Shown piece by piece: positions 30,811-41,547 of a stretch of 64,000 nt of DNA. Position 1 is the first letter of the stretch, and every line of letters starts with the position of its first letter. The stretch is taken from contig CP092865.1 in NCBI GenBank assembly GCA_030710605.1, positions 27,034,947-27,098,946 on the forward strand. Direction: 5' to 3'. Under the pieces are notes generated by a model. The model did not search any database. It had not been told where the DNA came from and was given only the letters and a program-made list of their open reading frames with translations. Both the position numbers and the translations under genes were made by a program. The DNA comes from Cordylochernes scorpioides. Its lineage: Eukaryota > Arthropoda > Arachnida > Pseudoscorpiones > Chernetidae.

Positions 30811-31018
30811 TGTTTTTAATTTTTTAGATTTTTACGCCTTAAGCCAGGCAGTACATTTATCAAATTATGTTTTTATAAATTACTTTAGATCAATTAAAGC
30901 AATTACTGATCAAAACAATTTTTATTATTATATTTTCAAGATTTTAACCTCGACTTCGACTACATTACCATAGCATAATCCTCAAGATAATCAACAGAAA
31001 TCTCTTATTTATAATATA

Positions 31019-31524
31019 CTAGACGAATGACCCGGGCAACGCCCGGGTTTACACGATTAAATGTATATTACATATGGAAGATGGACGTAGTTCCCGGAGG
31101 TCACCCGCGAGGCTTTTTTCTGTGTCACGAACTCTGCCCCCGCGCGCCAGGACCTCTTGATCCCTCTGATTGGTCGGTGGGAACTTGGACTGTCCAACCG
31201 GCCGTCAGCCGAACGATTACATTTTCTCGGAGGGGGGGGGGGGGGGAAGTCACGTGCTCGCCGGCAGCCAATGGGCGCGCGCCGCCGTCAGATCGCCCGC
31301 GTTCTAGAGGGCGCTGCTCGTGAGCTAAGTAGAATAATTTTAATATATAGTTTTAATAATTGATTTATTTATTTTTTAAAATAGCCTATCGTCATCCCCG
31401 TTATTTTTACCTATGTATGGAAATTTTGGTTTGAATTAGTGAACTACTGCGAATTTGTATACCGGGCATACAGACCAACAGACAAACAGACAAACATACA
31501 AACATTCATTTTTATATATAAAGA
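31019..31524 (-). mobile_element. Non-autonomous Helitron, 506 bp
   Basis: The minus-strand 5' end is TCTTTATATATAAAAATG. The 3' end is the ACCCGGGC/GCCCGGGT hairpin then CTAG (31019-31022). A31018 and T31525 flank it. It combines the core of the Helitron at 8886-9777 (ATGGAAGATGGACGTAG, CAGGACCTCTTGATCCC) with the 5' half of that at 21983-23321. The G run at 31231-31246 resembles that of the first. Confidence 0.82.
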
Positions 31525-31940
31525 TATATTTGGGATTTTAAAATATTTTTATTTTCCGATATTTCGAGGGGCATCTTGCTTCTCTATATCGGGGATATTC
31601 GTGTTTAATGGTTTTATTTCTTATATATAGATGGCGCCTTTTAATCACTATCCTTTCTTGTGACAGTTAGTTCAGCAGGTACGCTGGCTGTGAACGGACA
31701 TTTGTAAACTACATGCTATAAGGGACATCCAGGAACTCACTGACAGAATGGGAGAGACATCCCTGAATCCACCTGTCTCTCTGTCACGCACATGTCGCAC
31801 ACATTTCCTCAATGGACACATTGCTCTTGTTTCCCGCAGATTCACAGCACACCAAAGTATATCTAACATTATTTACATATGCATCTATAAATTACAATAG
31901 AAAATAATTGGTATGAAATAAAATATATTATTAGGATATA
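31525..31940. other. Unassigned DNA
   Basis: Starts with TCCGATATTTCGAGGGG, a short echo of the 6667-6910 palindrome. A 65-codon minus frame at 31672-31869 has no recognised motif. Confidence 0.35.
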
Positions 31941-31944
31941 TATA

Positions 31945-32158
31945 CACCTTCATTGACAAAACTTAAAGAAGTTGTACCTTTCAGCATGTATTTCGGGATT
32001 CTCAGACAATAACTCTGAAAGATTTTTGATACATAGTAACCTTTATTGAAGACACAAAAGATAACCAATTGTGAACAAAATTTCATCTGTCTCTTTCAAA
32101 AAAACAGACGACCGACGACATTAGAATACGAAACTTCCTTAGGTTTTGTCCATGAGTG
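31945..32158. mobile_element. Family X MITE (Tc1/mariner-type)
   Basis: 214 bp, ends CACCTTCATTGACAAAACTT and AGGTTTTGTCCATGAGTG, TA on both sides. The interior shares AATAACTCTGAAAGAT and GTCTCTTTCAAAAAAAC with 46886-47084, and the first of these in inverse with 58755-58888. Confidence 0.72.
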
Positions 32159-32159
32159 T

Positions 32160-32760
32160 ATTATTTACCTTTATTATTACATTAATGATATAAAGAGCTA
32201 TATATTGGACATTAAAACTACGTTTATATATATATCTAGGCTGGAGAGAATTCTCTTTATGAAACAACAACAACAAAAAGGCTTTTATTAGGGCCCATTG
32301 CCCTGTATGGATTCGCCATACAACAACAAAATAATACAGTAATTTTTCTCCCTTTCCCCTTGTGCAGGCGAGTCTTTGTTTGAAATGGGATTTATTTACA
32401 CATCTGTTCTAAAACTTTCCTCACTACCTCTTTAGTGTATGAATCTATTTACAATTGATCTGTAGAAATTATAGAGTTCTATTGCTATATTTTTCTTTTC
32501 TGAAATAGTTCTCAGCGTCTTCAGTGGGTTGCTAAGTCTCCAGAAGGTGTTTTCTTTATGAAACTAGGGTTCAATATGTGGTGTCAAGAGGATGGAAGAG
32601 TACAGTCGGAGGGGAAGGTCGCGCTGGGAGAAGTAAAGAGAGGAAGCTATGACACAATTTGGATGTCTGGGATGTCGTAATATTGGCTGAATCAGCACGG
32701 CTGGGAACTCTCATCAATACTTGGGCAGCCCACTATAATGGAGGTCTTTGGAATAAATAA
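32160..32760. other. Mostly unassigned DNA with a non-LTR 3' end
   Basis: At 32268-32345 the minus strand reads GGCGAATCCATACAGGGC then CCCTAATAAAAGCC and a GTTGTT tail, matching the non-LTR 3' end at 37566. The rest to 32760 may be its decayed body, but no frame is recognisable. Confidence 0.4.
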
Positions 32761-32764
32761 CGCC

Positions 32765-32985
32765 ATTTTTTTTAAATAAAACAGTTCTCTAATGTCCTTT
32801 CTGCAATGAAAAATATTGGAAGGTCTTAGCTCATCAGTGGGAAACCCTCCCCGCAGTTCCGATAGATTAATCAATCATATCGCTCTAATGTTAAATTGAT
32901 TTCTTTTAGCACTGTTATTATTTCAAATAAAACAGTTTCTTACTGTCCTTTCTGCGATTAAAAATAGTGGGAAGGCCTGGCCTAT
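32765..32985 (-). repeat. Two family S fragments
   Basis: AAAACAGTTCTCTAATGTCC with GGTCTTAGCTCATCAGTGGG, then from 32925 a second start AAAACAGTTTCTTACTGTCC with GGGAAGGCCTGGC. Confidence 0.62.
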
Positions 32986-32992
32986 CGCACTC

Positions 32993-33420
32993 AAATGTGC
33001 TCTTTGCAACCATTGGAATTCCATTTCTGGCTCAAGACTTTGTAAGTGGCAAGTCTATCGCACCGTAATTTGCTCTTTGCATCAAAAGACATTCCATTTC
33101 TGATTCAATATTTTTAAGTGGCAAGTTTATCGCACCATTTGTTCTTTGCATCCATAGGCATTTCATTTCTAGTTCAAGACTGTTAGTGTCAAGTCTATCG
33201 CCCCATAATTTGTTCTTTGCAGCCATAAACATTATATCTCTGGTTTATGACTTTGTAGGTATATTTAACGAAATAAATGTGTTCTTTGTATCCATAGGCA
33301 TTCCATCTGGGGTTTAGGACTTTGTATATGGCAAGTCTATCGCACCATAAAATGTGCTAATTGCAGCTACGGGCACTCCATCTCTGGTTTAAGACTTTGT
33401 AAGTGGCAAGTCTATCTCTT
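32993..33420. repeat. Tandem array, about 71-bp unit, six degenerate copies
   Basis: The motif GGCAAGTCTATCGCACC recurs at about 33048, 33120, 33188, 33330 and 33405, with TTGCATCCATAGGCATTCCA and TTCAAGACTTTGTAAGT between. Spacing is 68-75 bp; one copy near 33260 is strongly diverged. Confidence 0.75.
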
Positions 33421-33980
33421 TATTATTCCCTTTACAACGCAGGATGATACAACACGCTGGTTTAAAATTTGATTCAAACTATATATTGGCGATTATTTTC
33501 TCAATGATGGCTAATCCATCTCTTCCTCATGGCTGTTAAATCCTGGTATACCCGCTCACCTCTCCCACGGCCACCTCTCGACTTACACGTTAAAGGTGAC
33601 GTCGCTGCAGTGAAGTAGATTGAAACAAAGGTTGGACACCATCTGCCAGCTGTCAGGAGATCTTGCCAGGACGAGCTGTTGACAGTTGTATAGTACCGCG
33701 GCTTATCTTCATTCCCTCCAAACTTGTACTTTTTCTATTAGTTTAATCTCTCTTTCTATTTAACTTTGAGCCCCCAATGTTGTAGGTGAGTAACTGCCCC
33801 TTTTAAATTGATTTTATAAAAATATGGCACTCTAGAGAATTCGGCGTTTGACCGTCAGGTTGTGTAATTTGGTAATTGCCGAAATTCTGTTCGGTTGTAT
33901 GCGAAGAAAATAAATCAATGGCGTTTAGGTGTAACGTCTATTTTGACGTGAGAGAGACTTTTATTTTCTAAATTCTAATT
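33421..33980. other. Unassigned DNA
   Basis: A short RZ-like piece (GGCGT...AACGTCTATTTTGACG) lies at about 33919-33965. Nothing else recognised. Confidence 0.35.
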
Positions 33981-33984
33981 TACA

Positions 33985-34230
33985 TGTAATTCTACTGTCT
34001 TAAAAGAGCGTATGTCCATAGTTTGCTAAAGTACCTTAACTAAGCTTCCACACTTCCGTGTAACATATACTGTATAAGCAGAATCGTCCAATTCAATATT
34101 AGAGTTCCAAGAAGCGCGGTATAGTAAATTAAACACTAAAAGACCGTTTGGAGGATTCACCACTGATGAGCCAAGCCCTCTCGATATATTTTCACCGCAG
34201 TGTAAAAGGGAACGGTTTGTTTTATATGGG
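33985..34230 (+). repeat. Family S repeat, nearly full
   Basis: TTCTACTGTCTTAAAAGAGC at the start, then TATGTCCATAGTT, GGATTCACCACTGATGAGCC and TTTCACCGCAGTGTAAAAGG near the end; same order as 53460-53755. Confidence 0.68.
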
Positions 34231-34239
34231 AAAGAAAAA

Positions 34240-35775
34240 TGTGCCTGATAGTTTTTCTTATTTATATCCTCCTAGCAAAAAAAAATCTTATTTATAATTA
34301 TGTTCCTACTAAAAGAAGTATCGCTTCCTTTAAAGGTATTACAATAATTAATAACGCACAGGAGGGCATAAAGGAATGTTCTACCACACCTGTTTTTGGA
34401 ATTGACACAACCTGTGTACCACATTTTGGGCCATTATCTCTACCATTTTACAGCCAAGAACTGAAAATACCTAATGAATGGGCAGTTTTTATCCACAAAC
34501 GACCCATTCAAACATGTTTACTCTGCTGTCTGCAGGCATTTTTAACACCTTGTTCTTTAACAGTCGACTACTGTTGATTGTCATAAAAATTTTTTACTAT
34601 GTTCTCTGTTGGAAGGCTTTTGAATAAATAATTCGGTTTCAAAGAATTTAGTTTCGGATTGCCTTCATAACTTGACCGTCATATAATTTCCCTAACAGAT
34701 AAAACATTTTATCATACAACTGAGGAAATAAGCCATTACACAGTTTGGGCAAGGACTCACCAGTACAGGGCCCATATAACTCTGATATTAAAAGGTTTAT
34801 TCTACTTTTTTAAAAATTCATATCCATTATTGGTAGTGAATTTTTATTGTGTAGAATTATTCATATAATATATGTAGTGAAATCCTGGTAGCCGCTTGTA
34901 GAATCCTGTCGACTAAAATGTGATGAGATCCTGTTGACTCTCGCTATACTGTGTTGACCGAGAGGAACAGTCAGGATAAGGAGTTTTCCAGTACCTCTCT
35001 GCACCTTGGAAGACCTTTTACAGTTCTCACAAAGTACAGGCAGTCGTGGTCTAGGCAGAGTGGAAAGCTTGGGAATGTCATACACAAAAAACGAAGACAC
35101 AGTTGCACTAGGAAAGTTCCGTGAACAGATAAAAGTTGAGCTAGGAGCGAAAGATGGTGATGGAAGAGTTCTTACTGGTCTACATGGTGGATGAGGTGGA
35201 CCTGGGGTACAACCGACGAGGGCTCACGCAGATGGTGAAGTAACTGTCAAGTGACTGTATTTATAGGGTAAAACGGGGGCCTTTTATATATTTTCTGAGA
35301 AAAGAAGTATTGCATTACAGCAGATGCGACAGGGGCGTGGATCGTCTGGTGAAATTGTACACTGGCGCCGTGGCAGTTTCCATCTTTAGACCTTGTTGTT
35401 TTGGGACTGCTATATGCTCGATCTCTGCGTTAGCTCAACTCTTAATCTATTACAGAGTTTTATTTATTTATCCTCAGTTTGTACAAAGTACATTACATAT
35501 GATGATGTAATGACACATGTCAATAATGTGTATAATCATTTACAGATGTGTTTCTATTATACAACTTGAAAATCTTTTTATAAGTTATATACAATATGGG
35601 GTTGTTGGTTTAAATTACCATATATATCCATTGCTTACATAAAAATTAATGATGCTAGTGTAATTTATCGCTTTTTCCAAGGGAATATAAAAATTCCACT
35701 TGATAAAACTTGAGGCTACCTATAATTTGCCCAGTATTTAATATAATTGAGTTAAATACATTTTAAAATATTTTC
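34240..35775. other. Unassigned DNA with several short frames
   Basis: A 112-codon frame at 34239-34577 and frames at 34861-35100 and 35006-35194 (opposite strands, overlapping) show no family motif. An exon of a host gene cannot be excluded from sequence alone. Confidence 0.25.
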
Positions 35776-35779
35776 AGTT

Positions 35780-36083
35780 TCTTTATTCAGATATCGGGAG
35801 TCAAGCTTTCATGCGGTCGCGCTTCATCAGGCCACTGCCTCCGCAAAGGCATGCAACACATCTACAATAGAGATTCACACAGAAATAAATTTTTTAAATC
35901 AAAAATACAAATAGTTTACAGTTGTAGAGGGTTAGGAGGACAGTTTCAATGGGGGTGGGATTATCTGTGTTGAATATGCTGGAACTGTTGGGGTAGATCT
36001 TCTGTTTATGCTGTTATTGTCTTTGGAGATTGTAGATTCTAGAATGAGTCTATTGTATTTGGAGAATATGTTATGGAAGTACC
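35780..36083 (-). mobile_element. 3' remnant of a second Penelope-like element
   Basis: On the minus strand 50 codons (36083 down to TAA at 35932-35934) read WYFHNIFSKYNRLILEST then NSINRRSTP. This corresponds to the C-terminus RLLLEAFVSIKTNSINRHID of the full PLE and so includes the catalytic Glu of the GIY-YIG nuclease. About 100 bp downstream is a hammerhead-like core (35807-35830) and the end TGAATAAAGAAACTG. It is 5'-truncated and belongs to a different family from the 24.5-30.8 kb element. Confidence 0.75.
35807..35830 (-). ncRNA. Hammerhead-like core of the second PLE
   Basis: CTGATGA, a GCG/CGC hairpin with loop CGAC, then GAAAGCTTGACTCCC. Unpaired bases sit at the base of stem II, and stem I does not pair well, so activity is unlikely. 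Position after the PLE stop codon supports homology. Confidence 0.55.
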
Positions 36084-36089
36084 ATGTGA

Positions 36090-37245
36090 CATCTAATATT
36101 TATTATGTAAATCAAACACCAATCCCCTATATAATACATATATTTGTGAAATAGACATTCGAGGGTAATGGTATCCTGGTATTTCTAATAACATTGATCA
36201 ACAGCAGTGCGCAAAATACAAAAGATATGTAAAACATTTGGGAAACCCCAGCTGTGTCAGTGTTTGATTAAGGACAGAGAGATTCCATTTGCGTCAAATA
36301 TTGCGACATGAACGAAAAATAGAGCTTTCGGAGTATCTCTTTATACTACGTCTATTATGGAATATGCGTGGAGAGATAACTAAAGGAACTGAAGGCTCAT
36401 TCAGTATCTTGTTACACTCTTTATTCTATATCTCTTATAGACTGTGTGTGGAGAGATAACTGAATGTACTAAATGCTCATTGGCTTCAATAAGAGGCCAA
36501 ATTAATACAAAAAGAATTAGAAAAAATGCTTTCTTTTTTCCCGTTGAATAAATAGGCTGTAATATACGTATATACTCGTAATATTATAGAGAATCAAAAT
36601 TGATATCAGAGAATGTGTTAATTTTATTCAGTTATATATTTAGGCGAGTATTTTTTTTTCGGCAGCGTTTCAACACCACAAAGGAGGTTCTGCCTAAGTG
36701 CGTTACTCTTTATTCACAGTGGTAGTTTACTCCTAAGTGTTATGTAATTGGAAGGCATCTTTGTTGGATACTCCCAAAGATCTAAAGCCTACAGAATCCT
36801 CTTTCCCGAAAACAACAAAAACAATAAATATTATATAATACAAGTTCCTTTTCAAACACGAGCTCATCTATAGCCATTGTTACTCTGTGTAATTATCCAA
36901 CACTAAGAACCCTAGGGGGGTCGACCTCTAGGCGGACCTCTATTCCACTTACAGTATATCTTTCAGCAGGACAAAGTCCGTCAGTCTCGCCCGAGTCCGT
37001 CTAAGCCCCCACTACGACGATTTAAACGGCTGAGTACGATGGACTTTGTCCAGTCAGGATCCTATACTTACCTACTTCCAAATTGTTGGAGCCCCGTGTC
37101 CTAGGAAACTAAATATTTAGTTAAGCTATAATTATTAATAAATACAAAGGTAACTTTCAGAGTGAATATCTAAAATATATACAAATCACAAAAACTATAT
37201 TAAATATAGTGGGATATAGAAAATTTAGGTAAACCATTTTTATAC
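36090..37245. other. AT-rich DNA with a two-copy duplication
   Basis: GTGGAGAGATAACT occurs at about 36369 and 36469 within a roughly 100-bp direct duplication. At 36970-37055 GGACAAAGTCCGTC is partly mirrored by GATGGACTTTGTCC. No genes recognised. Confidence 0.4.
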
Positions 37246-37249
37246 AACA

Positions 37250-37390
37250 TGAAACTATTATGCACGAATTTTAAAACACATCCGACTCTGCGATGAAAAC
37301 ATTTATTCGTTGCAGTAAGGAGAATAGGAAGTATTTTTATTTGGAAAAATAATAATTCACGTTTAATAGTTTCATTTCCTATATATGATT
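37250..37390. repeat. Family S-related hairpin, degenerate
   Basis: GAAACTATTATGCACGAATT at the left, GCAGTAAGGAGAATAG inside and TTCACGTTTAATAGTTTC at the right. Confidence 0.5.
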
Positions 37391-37565
37391 GCGTGTTTTT
37401 GCCCCCCTCTCTCTTTCTCTCCTTTCTCTTTTTTGTGTGTATTCAAAATTTGTATCCCTTTTAAAAATTGATGCGATGTTTCTTGTATATGATCGAGCTC
37501 TGAATTCAGAAAGAAATTTAATTTTTTTTAAGATCCGACTTTAATTCGACGGTGTTCAGAGAAGC

Positions 37566-38060
37566 ACACACATACAAAGCCTTTATTAGGGACTTGACCC
37601 ATACAGATTCTCCCAATTGGGTAAGGTAATAATCATCTTGTGTTATTTATATAGGTAGTAAGATAGAAATTGAACTGGCTTTACTCTTCGTCTCAAAGTC
37701 ATTCAATTGTTGACTGGTCCTTACATAATGATGATCTAAAAAAATTATAGTAAGCTATTGAATTAGATTTGTTTGCTGATATTTTTGAAAGCAATACGTA
37801 GGGTGAAATGTTGTTACATTTAATTTGTTGATATAGGGCCTTCCTCTCTGCATCAAGGGCTGTACAATTAAGCAGGTAATTAGGGAGTTCTTCAGTAATT
37901 TCCTTGTCACACAGTGTACATATTAGGTTTTTGCCCTCAAACGTCAGAACGTGGTGACTGTAAGGTGTTCAGAGTAGCTAGATGACATATATACAGGAGC
38001 ACTGTGTGATATAGGGATAAACCTTTGAATCTTTGTACTTGTGACTAGCAGTTTGTGACC
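37566..38060 (-). pseudogene. Non-LTR retrotransposon, 5'-truncated 3' end
   Basis: On the minus strand about 53 codons near 37790-37950 read GKNLICTLCDKEITEELPNY then LLNCTALDAERKAL. This is the Cys-x2-Cys...His/Asn...Cys block that ends many non-LTR polymerase proteins (usual form CxxC...H.L..CP). The 3' untranslated part runs to CCCTAATAAAGGC at about 37575, and this end recurs at 8655-8720 and 32268-32345. A stop a few codons upstream shows decay. I cannot assign the clade. Confidence 0.6.
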
Positions 38061-38298
38061 AGGCCCGTACAACTGCTGAACTATTATGATGGACAATAGT
38101 AACGGAATATCTACCCGCTTAACATAGTTTAAAAGTAGAAAACATGAATATCACATGACATAATGAAAGAACACCTGAGTGTGCAAACTGAATGCTGCTA
38201 ATGACTTACTGCCATCTGTCGGTAAAATATCAACTGTGTCAATGTATATATGAGATAAGATCCTGTCGACTTTTAATGTGGCAATATAATAATAATGT

Positions 38299-39258
38299 GG
38301 GGAAAGAGAAATAATCACACCACAATTTGGTAGAGGAAGAACCCAGGCAACCAGAGAGAGAGAGGGGGGGGGATCCCCGCCGGGCCTGCCCGCCGCTGAG
38401 CGGCCGTTCGTGTCGCACACAAAATCACCAACTGTCTTAATTAGTCCTGAGGTTCCAAGTAACGGCCCCTGTGGTCGCCTCTTGGAATGTCGCTGCTGTC
38501 TCAAGTAACCGATCCTTACCCGCCCTCTCTCTCTGGGTTGACTGTAGGTTTTCTTTATTATTCCTGGAAGAGCATATATTAGGACATATATATATTTTTA
38601 GAATATCGGCCAATATCAAATTATCAAGAAAGGTCAACTCCATATGTGTTTTCGGCTTTCATCTACTTCTATAGAAAACTAAACCAATGTTCCGGGTTCT
38701 GCCCGAGTGTGAATGTTTTCCCAACCAATATTGTGAAAATTCGAAACTATTATATAGACGCGTATGATTTTTTTAATTAAACAATTTCTATTGCCCTTAC
38801 TTTTTAATTTATTTTTAATTTTTAAATTTTTAATAAAGAATCATACGCATCTATAATAGTTTCGAATTTTCATAACAGATGGCGCGCTAATGGATCATAA
38901 TACAACCAATATTGTCTTAAAACGTATTTTTAAATCGTTAGTAGTAGTAGTGAAGATAAAATATAATGGTTAATATATATATATATATACATGTCATAAT
39001 ATATATTATTCCAGGAATAATAAAGCCAACCTACAGACAACCCAGACATAGACGGGCGGGTAAAGTCCGGTTACTCTAGATATCAGCGACATTCCAAGAG
39101 GCGACCACTGGGGCCCGTTAGTTAACACCTCGGGACTATTAAGACAGTTGGGGATTATGTGTGACACGAACGGCCGCCCGGCTGTGCCGGTCCATCTCTC
39201 TCTCTCTCTGGTTGTCTGGGTTTCTCTTCCAACTTGTGGTGTGTTTCTTTCCCCACCT
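38299..39258. repeat. Large inverted repeat, arms of about 255-280 bp
   Basis: Left arm 38299-38578 and right arm 39005-39258 are diverged reverse complements: GAGGAAGAACCCAGGCAACC against GGTTGTCTGGGTTTCTCTTC, CGGCCGTTCGTGTCGCACAC against GTGTGACACGAACGGCCGCC, and TATTATTCCTGGAA against TTCCAGGAATAATA. The spacer holds a family S hairpin. It codes for nothing; the frames on both strands are shadows of the repeat. Confidence 0.75.
38745..38895. repeat. Family S terminal hairpin copy
   Basis: AATTCGAAACTATTATATAGACGCG at the left in two motifs, mirrored by GCATCTATAATAGTTTCG and CATAACAGATGGCGCGCTAA at the right. Confidence 0.72.
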
Positions 39259-39264
39259 TTTATA

Positions 39265-40915
39265 CCACATATATGTATTAATATCGTTATCATTTTCCGA
39301 GAAATAGAATATTCAATTTGTCTGTTATCGGACAAATTTGAATAATTAGGGATTGCCATGATAGTGACTACTTCCAGACTTAACTCTATATGAGTTTCAT
39401 CTAGATTGGTCAAATATTAGGGAAACCTTTGACTGACAATCCTATATACAAAAAAAAAACATTTGAACAGTAGATAGGACTTCGGAAAACATTGTGTAGG
39501 TGTTCCTGAATGAATTGATAATGAAAATATTTACATAAGTTTATGTGCCGGCTGTAATAATAAATATTTATTTAGAAAAATATTACATTTCGACAGAAAT
39601 ACCTAGGTAAAATCAGAAACGATGTTAAGATAGAGGGAATATTAAATGTTTATAGAAACAATTTCTGAAAGTTTGATATTTTTTAAAAGATATCCAAACC
39701 AATAAATGCACATCCATCGATATAGGAATAAAATGATGCTATTAGCTATAAGAAGATTGGTTTAATAATAACACAAAATGTAATATTACTCAAAGTGGAA
39801 TCTGAAGTATTTTCCTGACATTCTCCAAGGTTTCAAACACATCTTTGACACCTTATTAAATTGTGATGGCAATTACTTCTAATGAGATATTTAATTTCGC
39901 TCACAGAGATGGCACTCAAAGTTGCTATTACATCTGACAACAGGGAGAGATGGATATCTTCTTAATGTGTCCAATTTCTCTGGTGGATACTGTTGCACTA
40001 GGCTGCGGTTTGGCAGATTCTTCAGTCTTGATTCTCTCCTCAGACGCGTCTTGCATCTTTCCAGAACGTGTCTCAACCATCCTACAAGGTTAAACCAGTC
40101 AATAATAAGACAACTATATTTTTAGGTAACGCCTAGAATCTCTCTCTATTTATTACCTCAAAGTTTAAAGCAGGTGGGGTATTTAGTGTAACAAAATGCC
40201 AATTATTTTATAATACATAATATTTCATAATAATATTCTGTTTTATAAAAATAAATATAAAATTTAAATTTGAAAAATATGGAAAATAATATTATAAATA
40301 ATTTTTAAAATAGGCGCATTAATCATGATGCAACAATACATTTCTGGGGATGGTCTGTCTTTCTTTGGTTGAAATAACCACAGTTTACCAATCATTATTA
40401 ACATGTTTGGATTCTTTAACTATTATTGTTAAAAGTTATTATCTCTCTCTCCCAAAATTTAATTTTAAATTTTACACAAATTACAATAAAAGTAAATACA
40501 CAAACTATTCAAAAATACGAAAACATAAAAAAAAAAGAGTTTAAAAAACACACACAACACAAGAAAATTATAAGAACATATTAGCACACTAAAACAGACA
40601 GGGGCAATAAAACACACGCACAAGCAAGATACAACCACACCAAAAAGATGCCCACAAACACTAAAATAAGAACACCCCAACAAGGCCAACATTAATCTCT
40701 CTCTAAGGAAGGATCCAGGATAGTGTCATCAAACTGTTGCATGTTTTATGGCGCCCAGAATGTAACCATCAATGTGACAAATGACGCCAGGTCGGCGAGT
40801 TCTTGTGTCACCTGGTTTAGTGGTGATACCTAGTTGACCTAGGTCAACTTATAGTAACTATATCATGTTCATATTGACCAAAATATCTTAGAACATTTTA
40901 ATATAGAATCCTAGA
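39265..40915. other. Unassigned DNA
   Basis: A 61-codon minus frame at 39891-40076 (QYPPEKLDTLRRYPSLPVV) lies in a GC-richer patch but matches no family I know. 40530-40690 is A/C-rich on the plus strand with CACACACA runs. Confidence 0.3.
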
Positions 40916-40942
40916 AAGGATTTTGGGTAGTTAATTTTATTT

Positions 40943-41547
40943 ATTTATTTATTTATTTATTGTTACAAGAGCACGAAGTCCAAAGGACTATTGTGCTGTG
41001 CTAGTATTATTTATATATATGTGATTAATTATTTACACGATGGATTAGTATTGTTTTGTAAATTATTGTACAAATAGTTCTAAACTTAACAAAGTTCTCA
41101 TAAGATAGAGTATATACACAAAGAGAATTTGGTAATGTTTCAAAGTATCTACATACAATTTGATTAGTCAGAGGGCAAGATAAAAGAAGATGCTCTGGTG
41201 ATTCAACATCTAAGCGGCATTCACATGTTGGATCATTGATAGCATTCAGTTTGAATAGGAAACTTAAGAAGGGTCCTTTGCCAGTTAAGAATAAAGTAGT
41301 GAATTTATCAGAAGAAATGAAATTTGGGACAGCAATTGGAAAGAATTTCTTGAACAGTTCATTAGATTGAGAAAGATAAAATTTAAATTTTAGATCCAGA
41401 TATAATTTGTTTAATTCTTTTTGAAGGGGTTTTTTGAGTGTTCGATCTGTGAGAGAATTTGTCATATTATACTTTGTTTGTAATAATTCAAGATAATCGG
41501 ACAGTAAAGGGGTTTTCGCTAGTATATGTGTGATGTAAGAAGATGGG
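40943..41547 (-). pseudogene. Non-LTR retrotransposon ORF2, 5'-truncated
   Basis: On the minus strand a frame open from about 41547 to TAA at 41025-41027 reads TPLLSDYLELLQTKYNMTNS, then TTLFLTGKGPFLSFLFKLNA, then CECRLDVESPEHLLLSCPL. TGKGPF and C-x-C...PEHLLLSCP are the typical end of Jockey/I/R1-type ORF2 proteins after the reverse transcriptase (and RNase H in some clades). The 3' untranslated region ends in an AATAAATAAATAAATAAA tail at 40943-40970. It is one 175-codon exon-less fragment, truncated where the minisatellite begins. Confidence 0.8.

Noticed and set aside
34239-34577. 112-codon frame as a host exon
   Set aside because: No domain, splice signals or similarity that I recognise; kept as unassigned DNA.
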